Source: Legionellales bacterium UBA4722
GTDB taxonomy: Bacteria; Pseudomonadota; Gammaproteobacteria; DSM-16500
DNA: 27,338 bases
Direction of reading: 5' to 3'
NCBI GenBank assembly: GCA_002404295.1
Contig: DHJK01000086.1
Location: 1 to 27,338 of the forward strand
The notes beneath the pieces were generated by a model. It was given only the letters and a program-made list of their open reading frames with translations. It made no database searches and was not told the DNA's origin. Position 1 is the first letter of the stretch, and each line of letters starts with the position of its first letter. A program made the position numbers and the translations under genes. Positions 1 through 10,134 of this stretch are shown piece after piece.

Positions 1-189
1 GTTTAATTGATTTCACCTTTTTGTTAGCTGCATAATGGTGATATGTTAACTACATGTAAATAATATGGAATAATATTCATTAGATTGTTTTTTATTATAG
101 TAACAATCGCCTTCTTCAGCTAATGTTTTTGCAACTCGATGGAGATTTAAATATTCAATCAAATCAGTCTATTATGAAATAAATGTTTG

Positions 190-220
190 TTGAATTGCCT
201 GCTATACTTCTATATATAAT
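190..220 (+). promoter_or_regulatory. Possible sigma-70 promoter of the giant gene
   Basis: TTGAAT at 190-195 and TATAAT at 215-220 are separated by 19 nt, which is longer than the preferred 17. The -10 box matches the consensus fully, but the surroundings are so AT-rich that chance matches are common. If used, transcription would begin just upstream of the GGAG at 231-234. That would exclude the upstream ATG at 183 and support the start at 243. Confidence 0.3.
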
Positions 221-242
221 ATATATTCGTGGAGTGTGTGTT

Positions 243-3200
243 ATGGCAGTTGTAAATTTAAAAAATCTCACGGGTGCAGATTTAATAGCAGCGTTTACTG
301 CGCAATTAGCATCGTCTTGGCCGCAGGATAAAAACCTTATAATAGAAGGATTAGATCATCTAACTGATAGCGATCAAAAAGAAATTATATCGTTGTTAAG
401 CGCCACTTCTCATTTCACGCACATCGAAATACCTGGTGTAATCTCTGAAAAAATACAACCATTTGCTCAACAGGCTAAGCAAATTGCAGCAAGAAATCGA
501 TTTCTCGCTATTGCTGAAAAATATCATATCGTAGATATTAATTTAACAAATGATGCTAATTTATGGCAAGAGGCAATTTCTGTTTGGTTACACGTCAAAG
601 ACAATACGAATATCCGCGAAAAAAGATATTATTTAAATAAGCCGACATTTATGTTAAAAGAAGATTCTTATAAGTATGCAAACGAGTTTAATCAAGCTCT
701 ATTTGACATGGGGGACAGTTTTTTTGAAAGATGCTTAGACGATTTGTCTCAAAATAAAAATTATTTTCAGAATCATCCTCAGCTTCATCGATTTGTCATT
801 AATGCCGATTTTAATACGCTGGAAGAAAATAAAATCGGTATGAGTGAAAAGTTGCGTATGGTAGCAAGGCATGCGCAAGACTTTCCATTTATTGAATTAT
901 ATATAGATTCAAATGTGTCATTAAATGCAAACGAAGTTAAAGTATTTACTGAAGAACTGGTTCCTTCGTTAGTTGGAAGTCCGCTTGAAATTCTAAAGCT
1001 GAATATCAATGTAGAGAATATTGACATAGGCTTATTATTAATTCAAATTAAATCTCTTAATATCACAACGTATATCAAATTTCAAGAGAGATCTAAAAAT
1101 ATTGCGATAAAAGAACTTATGATGCAAATGGATAATGCGGTTTCTGAGAATAGGAGACAAGCTAGAAAAGAGAAAAGATTAATAACAAAAAGCCATTCTC
1201 ACGTTGAAATAAAGGAACAGGTGGCTGGATATAAGAAAAAAAGAGGTAATGTGCGGGCTTCAAAGTTAGGAAAGGGTGTAGGGGCTTTGCAGATGCAAGT
1301 ACAGCAACAACAGCAACAACAGCAACAACAGCAACAACAACAGCAACAACAGCAACAACAGCAACAACAAACAACCACGTTTCCAGATGGTGTAATCGAT
1401 GAGAATCGTACAATAAGCTTCGATGTATTTAAAAAAATAATCAGAGGCGAAAAAGCAGATATTTTAAAACAATTAGACGAAGAACAGCGTAGATACTTAC
1501 GTTCAAGCACAAGCGACTTAATTAAAGTTACCGATCCTTCAGAGATTGAAATAGCAACTCAAGCGATATGGAATTCATGGACGAATAATAGCGGTCATCT
1601 TGATCTAAAATATAGTGTCAAAAGGTGCACCCCTGCAGCGCTTACCGTTTTAGTAAAATTTAATACGCTTTTTGCGTATGGATTACAGCTAGAGAATCTT
1701 CCCCGTGGATTTTACTTACAGAAAACGGCAAAAGGTGAGTTAGTCCTTGATTATAGCCCAACTAGACCATTAGATCCCAAAAACAAAACACTACTGACAA
1801 TAAAAATACCTGACTATGAAAAGAAAGAAGATTTTATGGGTGATGCTAGACAATTTAATCTCAATCAAGGTCCTGATTATTCATTTTGGGGTTCTGAAAA
1901 TAAACCATCAAAGCAAAGGTTTCTTCAATTGATGCAAGGTGAAGATAAAATTTATGCGGACAAGTTGATTAAAAAATACAATAGTATACTTGAATTGTTC
2001 GATGATGGGGACAGTAAAAAATTATTTTCAATTCTTTATCATGAAGGGTGCGTAGGTATTGAAGTATTGTTAAATAATGTCGCGCAATTAAATCTTGACC
2101 AGCGCCTCGTATTTAAAAATAAAGTGCTAAATGCATCTGAAAGCTGGATGCCTTACATTACAGGTGAAGTATCAGATGTGATATCGAAAATAGTTCATTT
2201 GCAAGGTTCTAAAAAGATATGGTGGGAAGGACTCCTTTCACAGCATGTGGATAGTACTATGGATATAGTTGATCTCTATAAAGGGTTTGAGTATTTTTGT
2301 AGTGAATACGAAAAGCTTGTGCCAGGCAAAGAATTGCCTATACCTTTTCCATTTTCTGATGTGTTAAATATGAAAGTGGGATTAGATAGATTATTAACTA
2401 TCTTGCATAACAGTCGGGATATCAATCAACAAATTGGTCATTTAAAGTTTTTAGACTTGAGCAGTGATGCTGCAGTTTACGCATCACTTTATGAGAGATT
2501 TTTTCAAGTCACAGTGGAAATGGGTTTCACCATTGAGGATAAGAAAAGAAATGATAAACTGGGAAGGCTTCTAAACAATGTGAACGTTAAGAGTGCTAAG
2601 AACACGAAAGTAGAAACAAGTTATAGGGTATCGATTGAAAAATTAAATTCGATGCGTCCCGTTGGTTTAAATAGTATCGTGGCAAATGTACCAACCATTA
2701 TGTATACACCTTTTTTTCGTTATCTTGGAGGTCAGCAATATATAGCGCCCTATGATGCTTATACAAGAATTTTAGGTGATGCAGGAGTGATGGGTCGTTA
2801 TCTAAAACTGCTTGAAGATATGAATGATGAGAAGGATTTAGGAAAGCGTAGAGATTTAGATATGAAAATCTATAAAGAGTTTGCTGGCAGTAAAGCACCA
2901 TTGCTGCATCCTTTGTCTTCTAGAACCCCAGAAGCGTATATGCAATCGCTGTTTCTAATGGCGTGGACAACCACACACCGTCGTGGTTATCAAGATGAAA
3001 TTGAAAGTAATATGAATTCATTAGTTGAGATGCTGAGAAAGAATTCTATCTCGAAATCTCAAGAAATTTATATTTTAATTAAGCTCAATGAATGGCAATT
3101 AATTGAACCTACATTGCGATTGAGTGAAGCTTCAGCGATTGTATCTGCATTAATAGAGCTTAGTCCAGATGATAACATTGAAGAATATACTGGAAAACTT

Positions 3201-6200
3201 AAAAAGTTAACGAGTCAATATAAAGAACCTTTTTTACTATCGCTTGTCAATTTACAAAAAAATCCCACCAAGATATCAACTAAACAATTTATAGATAGCC
3301 TGGAATTGAAAGAAAATAACGTTCCATTAGATAAATTGTCGCTCATCTATTCGGTCATTAATAAGGAGAACTTTAATGCGCAATCAAATTTAGAATTTAT
3401 ACAAGTATTGAATATATTGCAAAATGATAATCCTCAATTATTTTATCAGATTATAGATATGCTAGGGATGATTGATGTATCTCACTCGCCTCAATTACCG
3501 TCGGTAGTAGATTTAAAAGAAATATTGACTGATCCGAAGTGGCTTGAACTAAAAAACTATAGTGAACGTATGGACTATATAAAAGAGAAGCTTCCTCAAT
3601 CTCAATTTCATTCAACAATCCGTGCAGAAACTTTGCCTTTTGATATTGATAACTCAATCAAAGTAATCAAGGATTTTGCGCAAGACAAATTAGGAATGCA
3701 ATTAGATGAAGAAAGGTTGGTAAAAGATCCGTTTGGTTATCTGTTAGAAATATATGAATCAATTCCTAGGTTTATTCGTAAGGCAACTGATCGTATTATA
3801 TTTCGTGAATTAAATGCATTACTGATTAATAAGCTTGAATCGATTACATGCAGTCTTTTCTTGAGTGATCATTCGAAATCGATTAGATCAAAGTTGATTT
3901 ATACTATCTTTAATCCGAATCAGGAGTCAAAAGATATTAAATTAGCATTGGAAAATGTACAGATGTATGAAAATCAAGCAGATGAATTTTCTAGTATAAT
4001 TGATAAAATCGCATTTTCTCCCAATCGTGCAGATCCTCTGGTGAGTGAATTAGAAAAATCTACCTATATTATGTCTGGAAAGAGTTCAATAAGGTTTGTA
4101 ACTCATCTATTGCAAGAATTACATCAATTTTCAAGTGAAAAAAGACAATTTCCAATTGCATACCTTAATGCTGTCATCAATCAGAAAAACATTCATCAGC
4201 TTGATGAAGTGAAGCAGCAGAGCTTGATAAATAGCATCCACAAGATTATCGAAACAAATTTAACAGCTACAGAAAAAGAAATACTTTTATCAATCGCCGT
4301 TGATGGAGCTAATCAAGGTCTCACTATTACCGACACTCTTGTCGAGCAAGCAGAAAAATATCCCAAAATAGCTCGTTCTTTGATATCGTTAGTGAAAGAA
4401 AGCGTTGCTCGAGATGCCGGAAGTTTAGCGACAACCTATGCAAATATACAGCATATTTCAAGATGGCTAGCGATGAGCGAAGTTTTAAACCATGCTCAAC
4501 AACAAGCCGTTTTCGAGCATTTAATTAATTTAGTTAAAAATGATATTCAAAAATTTAATGAACTTATAACGTCATCGCCTGCCGAGGTGAGAAATGACCA
4601 ACAAGAAAAAATTAGAGCGGCTCTGGTTATTATTGTAGAGGGTAGCCCACCCAATAAGTATGATCATCAAGCGTCTATAGTCTTGAAAAATAAGTTAGTT
4701 ACACTTGATTTGATCACATTGAAAAAATTGGAACAACTCTACCTTGCCAAGCCGGTGCCTACACTTCTGAGCCTATCTGACTTAATCAATAGTCAAGATA
4801 TGAATGTGGATCAATTCATAAAAAACCATGAAAGAAATCCTTATACGAATCGTAATGTGAAAGAACAATTTGATACTTCAAAAGCGATTAATACGATTGA
4901 TTCTATTGTTGATTATTCTTATGGTGAAGGATCATTGCTTCATTCAAAGCGAAACACGTTGCTCGAATGGTTTTCGATGGTCAATGCATTAGGTCACAGC
5001 CATCCTATTTTAATCCGTGATGGTCAACACTACTCTGCAAAAGATTTATCGACTCAAGATATTCAAGATCTTGTGAAGCAATATCGTGCAACGATACAAG
5101 ACAAAAGTTCCACACCTGAACAATTATTAAAAGCACGATTAGCATTTTTAGCGGTTGCTCGTGAGTCGATGTACCGTGCGACTGGAAAATTTCCTCATTC
5201 TACGCAACTACTGAGTGTATTGAATTCAATGCAGGAAGGAAAATATGTTTTATCTGAAATTGCCACAGGAGAAGGTAAATCATTAACGGCAGCCATGTTT
5301 GCAGCGCTTATTTCAATGGAAGGTGGGCGTGTAACGGTAGGCACATCAAGTGCTGAGCTTGCAGAAGAAAATTTACGCGATAACGCTGCTTTTTTTAATT
5401 ATTTAGGCATTCCAAGTAGTCGGAAAGTCATTACAGAGTTTTCTAAAGCTGAAGATGCTGTAAAAGAAGGTGTAGCTTATTCTTCTTTTAAGGATTTTAA
5501 GTTATTTTATCGTCGTATGCAGTATGAAGGCGAATATAAAGAAAATGAAAAACCAGATTCACTCATAATTGATGAAGTTGATTTTGCCACGCTCGATGAT
5601 AAAACAAAATCGAGATTTGCGCCGCAGCAAGACAGTGTAGGCGGGGTTAGTTCTGACGCATGGATTTATTCAGCGTTGTATGATTTTATACAGTCTGATC
5701 GATTTAAAGACCCTGATCAAAGCGCTTTAGCTGATATACAGAATGCCTTAACTCATTTAGAGAGCGTAGCGAAAACTACCGAACAACTCGCACGATTAGC
5801 GTATTTACGCAATGAACCTAAACGTAAAACAATTGATCTATGGTTAGATTCAGCTGTCGCTGCAAGTCGATTAAAAAATAACGAAGATTTTGTTATTGAA
5901 AAAGAAGTAAAAGGTAGTGAAGAAGATACATATACTACATCTGTAGCACGTATTCTTATTGATTATCAAATCACTTCGGCGCAGTGGAGTAATGGTGTGC
6001 ATCAATTTTTACATGCTCGACTGGAAAAAGAACGTAATAATGCAAATAATCGAGATCAATTTGACATTACACCAGAAACAGGTGCTATCGTTTCAAGTAC
6101 CAGCAAAAATTTTATTGATCACTTTAAAAAATTAGGTGGTTATGTTTGGGGTATGACTGGTACGCTAGGTTCTGCTGTTGAACGAAAAGAATATCGTAAT

Positions 6201-8882
6201 AAATTTGGTTTTAATATGCAAAAAATGCCAAGGCATACTGCTGATAATCGCAAAGATTTAACTAAGCTCGTTAATAATGATACTGATTTAAATGATGTTG
6301 TAAAAAAAGAATTGATTAAGCGCATGCGTAACAAAGTTCCGGGGTGGCGATTTTGGCGAACGCATCCTCCGCAACCTATGCTGATAGTCTGTGAAAACAT
6401 AGAAGCGGCAAATAAAATGTATGAGATGCTTTCGGCTGATCTTGAACCTTACTTAAAAAAATATCCTAATTGTAATATGCAGCTTTTTAATGGCACTGAA
6501 ACACGTATCTATCGTGACACAGATGAGAAATATGATAAATCACAAAAAAGCGTCACCTCGCGTGCAGGTGTAGCGGGTTGGATTACTATTACCACACCTG
6601 TTTTAGGGCGTGGAACAGATTTCAAGCCACGGTTACAGGAGGAAGATGAAAATCAAAATCACCCAAGTGGTTTATTTGTATTACAGACATTTTTATCATC
6701 CGAGCGATCTACTCGACAAATTGTCGGGCGAGCTAATCGACTAGGTTTTTTTGGTGATACTTTATTACTGGTCAATAAGCTAAAATTACTACCAGGCAAA
6801 ACGCTTGAGGATAAAATTTCAAAGACTAGAGACAAAGAAGAAAAGCTCACAACACATCAACGTCAATTAAGAGAAGCTCAAAGCGATGTCACTGATTTAT
6901 TCTTTGATAAATTTATTAATCTATATGATATTTCACCCACGGTGGTCTTAAAAGAAGGTTTGACGAATAGTATAAAAACGTTTATTCAAGAAGCAGATAT
7001 TGAATGGGATAAGCTAGTTTATTCGCATGAAGGTGAAGAAAATAGCGTGGCTATTTGTAAGGATGCCTATATTTTATTAATAGCAAATAAATGGAATGCG
7101 ATCATCACTCAATATATTGAAAATGATATGGATAATGAAGCGTTATATCAATCATATCATGTGTCTGAAACACAAATAAGTAATGTATTAAATGATCTTA
7201 GGGCTAAGCCAGACATTTTGCCCGAAGATACACGGTATCGTCCATTGCAAGAAAAAGATATTAATATTGACCAAGTATTTTTAAATTTAACTTTGCTAGA
7301 TGAGTCAAGCGAGCCTCTGTTGAAAGAAAAGCGACAAAAGGCAACGAAGGCGTTGTTACAAACACATTTTGATTCTTATCAGAAAAGTCGTAATATATCA
7401 GCAAACTCTAGGAAAATAATTAAGAAAGATTCAGATATTTATGCAAAAAGTGAAGCACTTTTATCTGCCTTACTAGATGCGATGCATGATGCATCAAAAA
7501 AGAAATCACCCTTATATTATGCCACCCTCACTCGTTCGTATGCATCCATGATGAATATCATTGCAGAAAGTAAGGATCAAAAACTGCAAACGATGGCGTT
7601 GTTGGTGCATAATAAGCATCATGAAAAACTCATTCGCAGCAAGGCCACGCACATGTCGTATTTGCAGCAATTTACCGCATCCATGCTCAGGATGAAGCAA
7701 CAACAATATTTTGGTATAGAAACGGAAACTTTGCGTGTTTCTATAGCACAAAATGATCAAAAATATTCAGCTGAGGTTAGATCTGCAATTTCCAATAAAA
7801 TAAAATCAAATTATCGTCAATCATCTGGATTTAGATTTCGATCAGCTGATCGCGTTGCAAGTATGGCTTCTTTAGATCAAAAAATTGCTGCTGCAACTAA
7901 TAAGCAACAAATTAATGCTCATCTTAATAAAACCATTTTAGACGTCATTAAGCATGATTTAGAAAAGAAGCGAACGCTTTCTAATGATCGTTTTCTTAAA
8001 TCTTTACTCGTTTCAAAAAGACAGATTACTGATGTATTAGCTCATAGTGATGACTTGATCAACACTCAAATGATCGCATTGTTTGATCTTGCTAAATATT
8101 TTAAATTAGAATTAGAAAAAATGAATAAATATAACCCTTCGGCTGTGCTAATAAAAGCACTAGAATTGATAGAACAAGATCCTGTTGTAAATTACCGATC
8201 CGTTCTAGAGCTCTCGTTTCAGCTTCAAAAAACGCGTCATGAAATTCATCAGTTAAAAAATACAAATATAAATTATTTGTTTGATTTAACGGATAGCTGG
8301 TCAAAAGATATTATTTTATCTTATAAGCAAAATAGTATGCTAGAAGAAAAGATAAATCAAAATGAAGCAGAAGAATTACAAGAGCAACCTGCTCAAGAGG
8401 CTGAGCAAAAAGCTGGCATGACTTCAAGTATAAAAAACGTAAAATACCTGCAAATGCTGCATCATGCTATTGCATTTGATGCTCACGCTGACTATAAAAT
8501 TGAGCCGCAAGATAGGATTAAACTTTCTTCTGATTTGAAGCTCAGCAGTTCAGACAGAAAAGCAATCAATACCGAAGATCTTAGCCAAGTTGTCGCAAGT
8601 TTTCGTCAGCAAGTTTCACACAGTCCGGCGAATAAAGGGCGTGTGACTTGTGAATTAGCTGAGCTTAAGAAAAATGGCGCTAATGGTTTTGATTTGCATA
8701 TTCATTATCGTGTCGCCAAGACTGGTAATGTAATATCAACCGTATTACATATCGATCCTAAGCACGGCATTCATCCAGAAAGTATTCGCATCAGTCGCAA
8801 CCCTATTTTACTAAAATCTACACCTGAAAGTGTGTCACCTAACTTACAGGTAAATGAGGCTAAGCGCTTTAAGTCTTCTTAA
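243..8882 (+). CDS. Giant protein with internal SecA-type ATPase (DEAD motor) core
   Basis: About 2,879 residues. An ATG at 183 would add 20 residues, but the ATG at 243 has a GGAG at 231-234 with 8-nt spacing and is preferred. Residue numbers here count from 243. The middle holds the SecA nucleotide-binding motifs in order: Walker A TGEGKS (1675-1680), Walker B DEVD (1777-1780), MTGT (1971-1974), GRGTD (2122-2126) and an arginine-finger-like QIVGRANRLG (about 2160-2168). These match SecA's TGEGKT, DEVD, MTGT, GRGTD and GRSGRQG blocks, so NBD1 and NBD2 both look intact. About 1,600 residues precede the core and about 700 follow it; neither part resembles housekeeping SecA (about 900 residues) or any family I recognise. 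A polyQ tract lies at 354-376 and a Glu/Gln-rich stretch at about 2707-2725. No signal peptide or membrane segment is evident. An ATP-driven motor is likely. Its cargo, location and any effector role are unknown. Confidence 0.85.
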   Translation: MAVVNLKNLTGADLIAAFTAQLASSWPQDKNLIIEGLDHLTDSDQKEIISLLSATSHFTHIEIPGVISEKIQPFAQQAKQIAARNRFLAIAEKYHIVDINLTNDANLWQEAISVWLHVKDNTNIREKRYYLNKPTFMLKEDSYKYANEFNQALFDMGDSFFERCLDDLSQNKNYFQNHPQLHRFVINADFNTLEENKIGMSEKLRMVARHAQDFPFIELYIDSNVSLNANEVKVFTEELVPSLVGSPLEILKLNINVENIDIGLLLIQIKSLNITTYIKFQERSKNIAIKELMMQMDNAVSENRRQARKEKRLITKSHSHVEIKEQVAGYKKKRGNVRASKLGKGVGALQMQVQQQQQQQQQQQQQQQQQQQQQQQTTTFPDGVIDENRTISFDVFKKIIRGEKADILKQLDEEQRRYLRSSTSDLIKVTDPSEIEIATQAIWNSWTNNSGHLDLKYSVKRCTPAALTVLVKFNTLFAYGLQLENLPRGFYLQKTAKGELVLDYSPTRPLDPKNKTLLTIKIPDYEKKEDFMGDARQFNLNQGPDYSFWGSENKPSKQRFLQLMQGEDKIYADKLIKKYNSILELFDDGDSKKLFSILYHEGCVGIEVLLNNVAQLNLDQRLVFKNKVLNASESWMPYITGEVSDVISKIVHLQGSKKIWWEGLLSQHVDSTMDIVDLYKGFEYFCSEYEKLVPGKELPIPFPFSDVLNMKVGLDRLLTILHNSRDINQQIGHLKFLDLSSDAAVYASLYERFFQVTVEMGFTIEDKKRNDKLGRLLNNVNVKSAKNTKVETSYRVSIEKLNSMRPVGLNSIVANVPTIMYTPFFRYLGGQQYIAPYDAYTRILGDAGVMGRYLKLLEDMNDEKDLGKRRDLDMKIYKEFAGSKAPLLHPLSSRTPEAYMQSLFLMAWTTTHRRGYQDEIESNMNSLVEMLRKNSISKSQEIYILIKLNEWQLIEPTLRLSEASAIVSALIELSPDDNIEEYTGKLKKLTSQYKEPFLLSLVNLQKNPTKISTKQFIDSLELKENNVPLDKLSLIYSVINKENFNAQSNLEFIQVLNILQNDNPQLFYQIIDMLGMIDVSHSPQLPSVVDLKEILTDPKWLELKNYSERMDYIKEKLPQSQFHSTIRAETLPFDIDNSIKVIKDFAQDKLGMQLDEERLVKDPFGYLLEIYESIPRFIRKATDRIIFRELNALLINKLESITCSLFLSDHSKSIRSKLIYTIFNPNQESKDIKLALENVQMYENQADEFSSIIDKIAFSPNRADPLVSELEKSTYIMSGKSSIRFVTHLLQELHQFSSEKRQFPIAYLNAVINQKNIHQLDEVKQQSLINSIHKIIETNLTATEKEILLSIAVDGANQGLTITDTLVEQAEKYPKIARSLISLVKESVARDAGSLATTYANIQHISRWLAMSEVLNHAQQQAVFEHLINLVKNDIQKFNELITSSPAEVRNDQQEKIRAALVIIVEGSPPNKYDHQASIVLKNKLVTLDLITLKKLEQLYLAKPVPTLLSLSDLINSQDMNVDQFIKNHERNPYTNRNVKEQFDTSKAINTIDSIVDYSYGEGSLLHSKRNTLLEWFSMVNALGHSHPILIRDGQHYSAKDLSTQDIQDLVKQYRATIQDKSSTPEQLLKARLAFLAVARESMYRATGKFPHSTQLLSVLNSMQEGKYVLSEIATGEGKSLTAAMFAALISMEGGRVTVGTSSAELAEENLRDNAAFFNYLGIPSSRKVITEFSKAEDAVKEGVAYSSFKDFKLFYRRMQYEGEYKENEKPDSLIIDEVDFATLDDKTKSRFAPQQDSVGGVSSDAWIYSALYDFIQSDRFKDPDQSALADIQNALTHLESVAKTTEQLARLAYLRNEPKRKTIDLWLDSAVAASRLKNNEDFVIEKEVKGSEEDTYTTSVARILIDYQITSAQWSNGVHQFLHARLEKERNNANNRDQFDITPETGAIVSSTSKNFIDHFKKLGGYVWGMTGTLGSAVERKEYRNKFGFNMQKMPRHTADNRKDLTKLVNNDTDLNDVVKKELIKRMRNKVPGWRFWRTHPPQPMLIVCENIEAANKMYEMLSADLEPYLKKYPNCNMQLFNGTETRIYRDTDEKYDKSQKSVTSRAGVAGWITITTPVLGRGTDFKPRLQEEDENQNHPSGLFVLQTFLSSERSTRQIVGRANRLGFFGDTLLLVNKLKLLPGKTLEDKISKTRDKEEKLTTHQRQLREAQSDVTDLFFDKFINLYDISPTVVLKEGLTNSIKTFIQEADIEWDKLVYSHEGEENSVAICKDAYILLIANKWNAIITQYIENDMDNEALYQSYHVSETQISNVLNDLRAKPDILPEDTRYRPLQEKDINIDQVFLNLTLLDESSEPLLKEKRQKATKALLQTHFDSYQKSRNISANSRKIIKKDSDIYAKSEALLSALLDAMHDASKKKSPLYYATLTRSYASMMNIIAESKDQKLQTMALLVHNKHHEKLIRSKATHMSYLQQFTASMLRMKQQQYFGIETETLRVSIAQNDQKYSAEVRSAISNKIKSNYRQSSGFRFRSADRVASMASLDQKIAAATNKQQINAHLNKTILDVIKHDLEKKRTLSNDRFLKSLLVSKRQITDVLAHSDDLINTQMIALFDLAKYFKLELEKMNKYNPSAVLIKALELIEQDPVVNYRSVLELSFQLQKTRHEIHQLKNTNINYLFDLTDSWSKDIILSYKQNSMLEEKINQNEAEELQEQPAQEAEQKAGMTSSIKNVKYLQMLHHAIAFDAHADYKIEPQDRIKLSSDLKLSSSDRKAINTEDLSQVVASFRQQVSHSPANKGRVTCELAELKKNGANGFDLHIHYRVAKTGNVISTVLHIDPKHGIHPESIRISRNPILLKSTPESVSPNLQVNEAKRFKSS
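1302..1370 (+). repeat. In-frame CAG/CAA repeat encoding 23 glutamines
   Basis: Twenty-three consecutive Gln codons are arranged mostly as a 9-nt unit, CAG CAA CAA, with two places where an extra CAA interrupts the phase. The tract is preceded by a Met-Gln-Val and followed by three Thr. It lies between a Lys/Arg-rich segment and the next region of the giant protein and probably forms a flexible linker. Because the unit is a multiple of three, slippage would change linker length without shifting the frame. Confidence 0.95.
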
Positions 8883-9294
8883 TTGAAAAATATGGTGAAG
8901 TAGCTATTAATGCGTGGGAGTGACGCGGTACAGGAGGTAACTTTTAAAATAGTTGTTTTTTGTTTGTAAAAGATCCTTTTCTTCACTGGGTTCAAACGGC
9001 ATACGGGGAACCTGTTAATTTACGTTTTGCAATTGTATAAAAAAAAACAACAATATGCAATAGTTTGTCTTTATATAAATCTTGTTTAGTTCTATGATCT
9101 AGTGTTGTTTATTTAGGCAATGTTTAATTTTTTCAATAGGCTAGCTAGCCTATCTTATTGTTTTGTATTTTTTGTGAGATGAGTAGATATTAGATTTTGC
9201 ATATTGTCATTTTGTTCCTTTTATAGAATCCATATGTTTGTTAATATCCCATATAACTCTTCTAGTTAGCATCATTAATTTATAGGCATAGTTT
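8883..9294. other. Intergenic region of 412 bp between the giant gene and map
   Basis: I see no convincing reading frame or RNA gene here. The one clear structure is the 18-bp palindrome at 9136-9153, annotated separately. A TTGCAT (9197-9202) and a TATAGA (9222-9227), 19 nt apart, could be a weak promoter for map. The start of map has only a weak upstream TAGG at 9282-9285. Confidence 0.6.
9136..9153. promoter_or_regulatory. Perfect 18-bp palindrome, possible terminator stem or operator
   Basis: ATAGGCTAGCTAGCCTAT is a perfect palindrome. As RNA it can fold into a 7-bp stem with a 4-nt loop. It is followed by a T-rich stretch, interrupted by A and G, to about 9176. It could be a weak intrinsic terminator 250 bp after the giant gene or a binding site for a dimeric regulator. 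The sequence does not decide between them. Confidence 0.45.
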
Positions 9295-10134
9295 ATGTTA
9301 TCCACAGAAAAACCGCGCTCCAATCTTATTAAAACACCAGATGAAATTGAAAAAATGAGAGTCGCAGGGCGTTTAACGGCTAAAGTGCTCGAAGCTGTTG
9401 GTGCTATCATAAAACCAGGTATCACGACGGCCGCAATTGATACCTTTTGCGAACGTTATATTATTGACACACTGAATGCAATTCCCGGAAGCAAAGGTCA
9501 GTATGGCTATCCATACACTGTCAATACATCGGTTAATCGAGTTGTTTGCCATGGTGTGCCATCGTCTACACAAATCCTGGAAAAAGGTGATATTGTCAAT
9601 GTTGATGTGACAGTGATAAAAGACGGTTATTTTGGTGATAGTAGTAAAACTTTTTGTGTTGGACCAGTTGCAACGCATACTCAACGATTAGTTGATGTGA
9701 CCCAGCAATGTTTATATGAAGGTATTAAACAAGTTAAACCAAACGCGACATTAGGTGATATTGGCCATGCTATTCAATCATACGTTGAAAAGCACGGTTA
9801 TTCTGTCGTGCGTGAATATTGCGGTCATGGCATTGGTCAGAAAATGCATGAAGATCCTCAAGTGATGCATTATGGTGTATCTGGTAAAGGCATGGTACTT
9901 CAGGCTGGTATGACATTCACCATCGAGCCCATGATCAATCAGGGTAAAAAAGAGATTAAAAATATAAAATCCAATCTTATCAAAAATATTAATTGGCCCG
10001 TTGCGGTTACCGCAGATCGTCGCTTATCTGCGCAATGGGAGCATACACTGTTAGTCACTGAGGCAGGCGTTGAAATCTTAACATTGCGAGAGGAAGAAAA
10101 AGATATTTTGTCTTCGCTTGGTAACGTTAAGTAA
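9295..10134 (+). CDS. map: Type I methionine aminopeptidase
   Basis: A 279-residue cytosolic metalloprotease of the M24A family that removes the initiator Met from new proteins when the second residue is small. All five metal ligands are visible: Asp104 (NVDVT), Asp115 (YFGDSS), His178 (CGHGIG), Glu211 (FTIEPM) and Glu249 (QWEHT). The substrate-contacting histidines His86 (CHGVP) and His185 (KMHED) are also present. The protein is slightly longer than usual (about 250-265). The extra length comes from a longer N-terminus and a few residues between the EPM motif and the last Glu. The start is fixed by homology, since no strong ribosome-binding site precedes ATG 9295. The usual map neighbours (rpsB, glnD) are not here, so the gene stands alone among accessory genes. 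Annotation is secure. Confidence 0.96.
   Translation: MLSTEKPRSNLIKTPDEIEKMRVAGRLTAKVLEAVGAIIKPGITTAAIDTFCERYIIDTLNAIPGSKGQYGYPYTVNTSVNRVVCHGVPSSTQILEKGDIVNVDVTVIKDGYFGDSSKTFCVGPVATHTQRLVDVTQQCLYEGIKQVKPNATLGDIGHAIQSYVEKHGYSVVREYCGHGIGQKMHEDPQVMHYGVSGKGMVLQAGMTFTIEPMINQGKKEIKNIKSNLIKNINWPVAVTADRRLSAQWEHTLLVTEAGVEILTLREEEKDILSSLGNVK

Noticed and set aside
183..242. Upstream ATG extension of the giant gene
   Set aside because: It lacks a ribosome-binding site and overlaps the likely promoter; ATG 243 has GGAG at proper spacing.
1302..1370. CRISPR-like short repeat array
   Set aside because: Units are 9 nt, contiguous and in frame with no spacers; it is a coding microsatellite.
1162..1510. Minus-strand open frames with poly-Val or poly-Cys runs
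   Set aside because: They are the complements of the CAG/CAA repeat in the giant gene, without ribosome-binding sites or plausible protein composition.
243..8882. Housekeeping secA
   Set aside because: Only the motor core matches; the length is three times that of SecA and the flanks do not resemble SecA domains.
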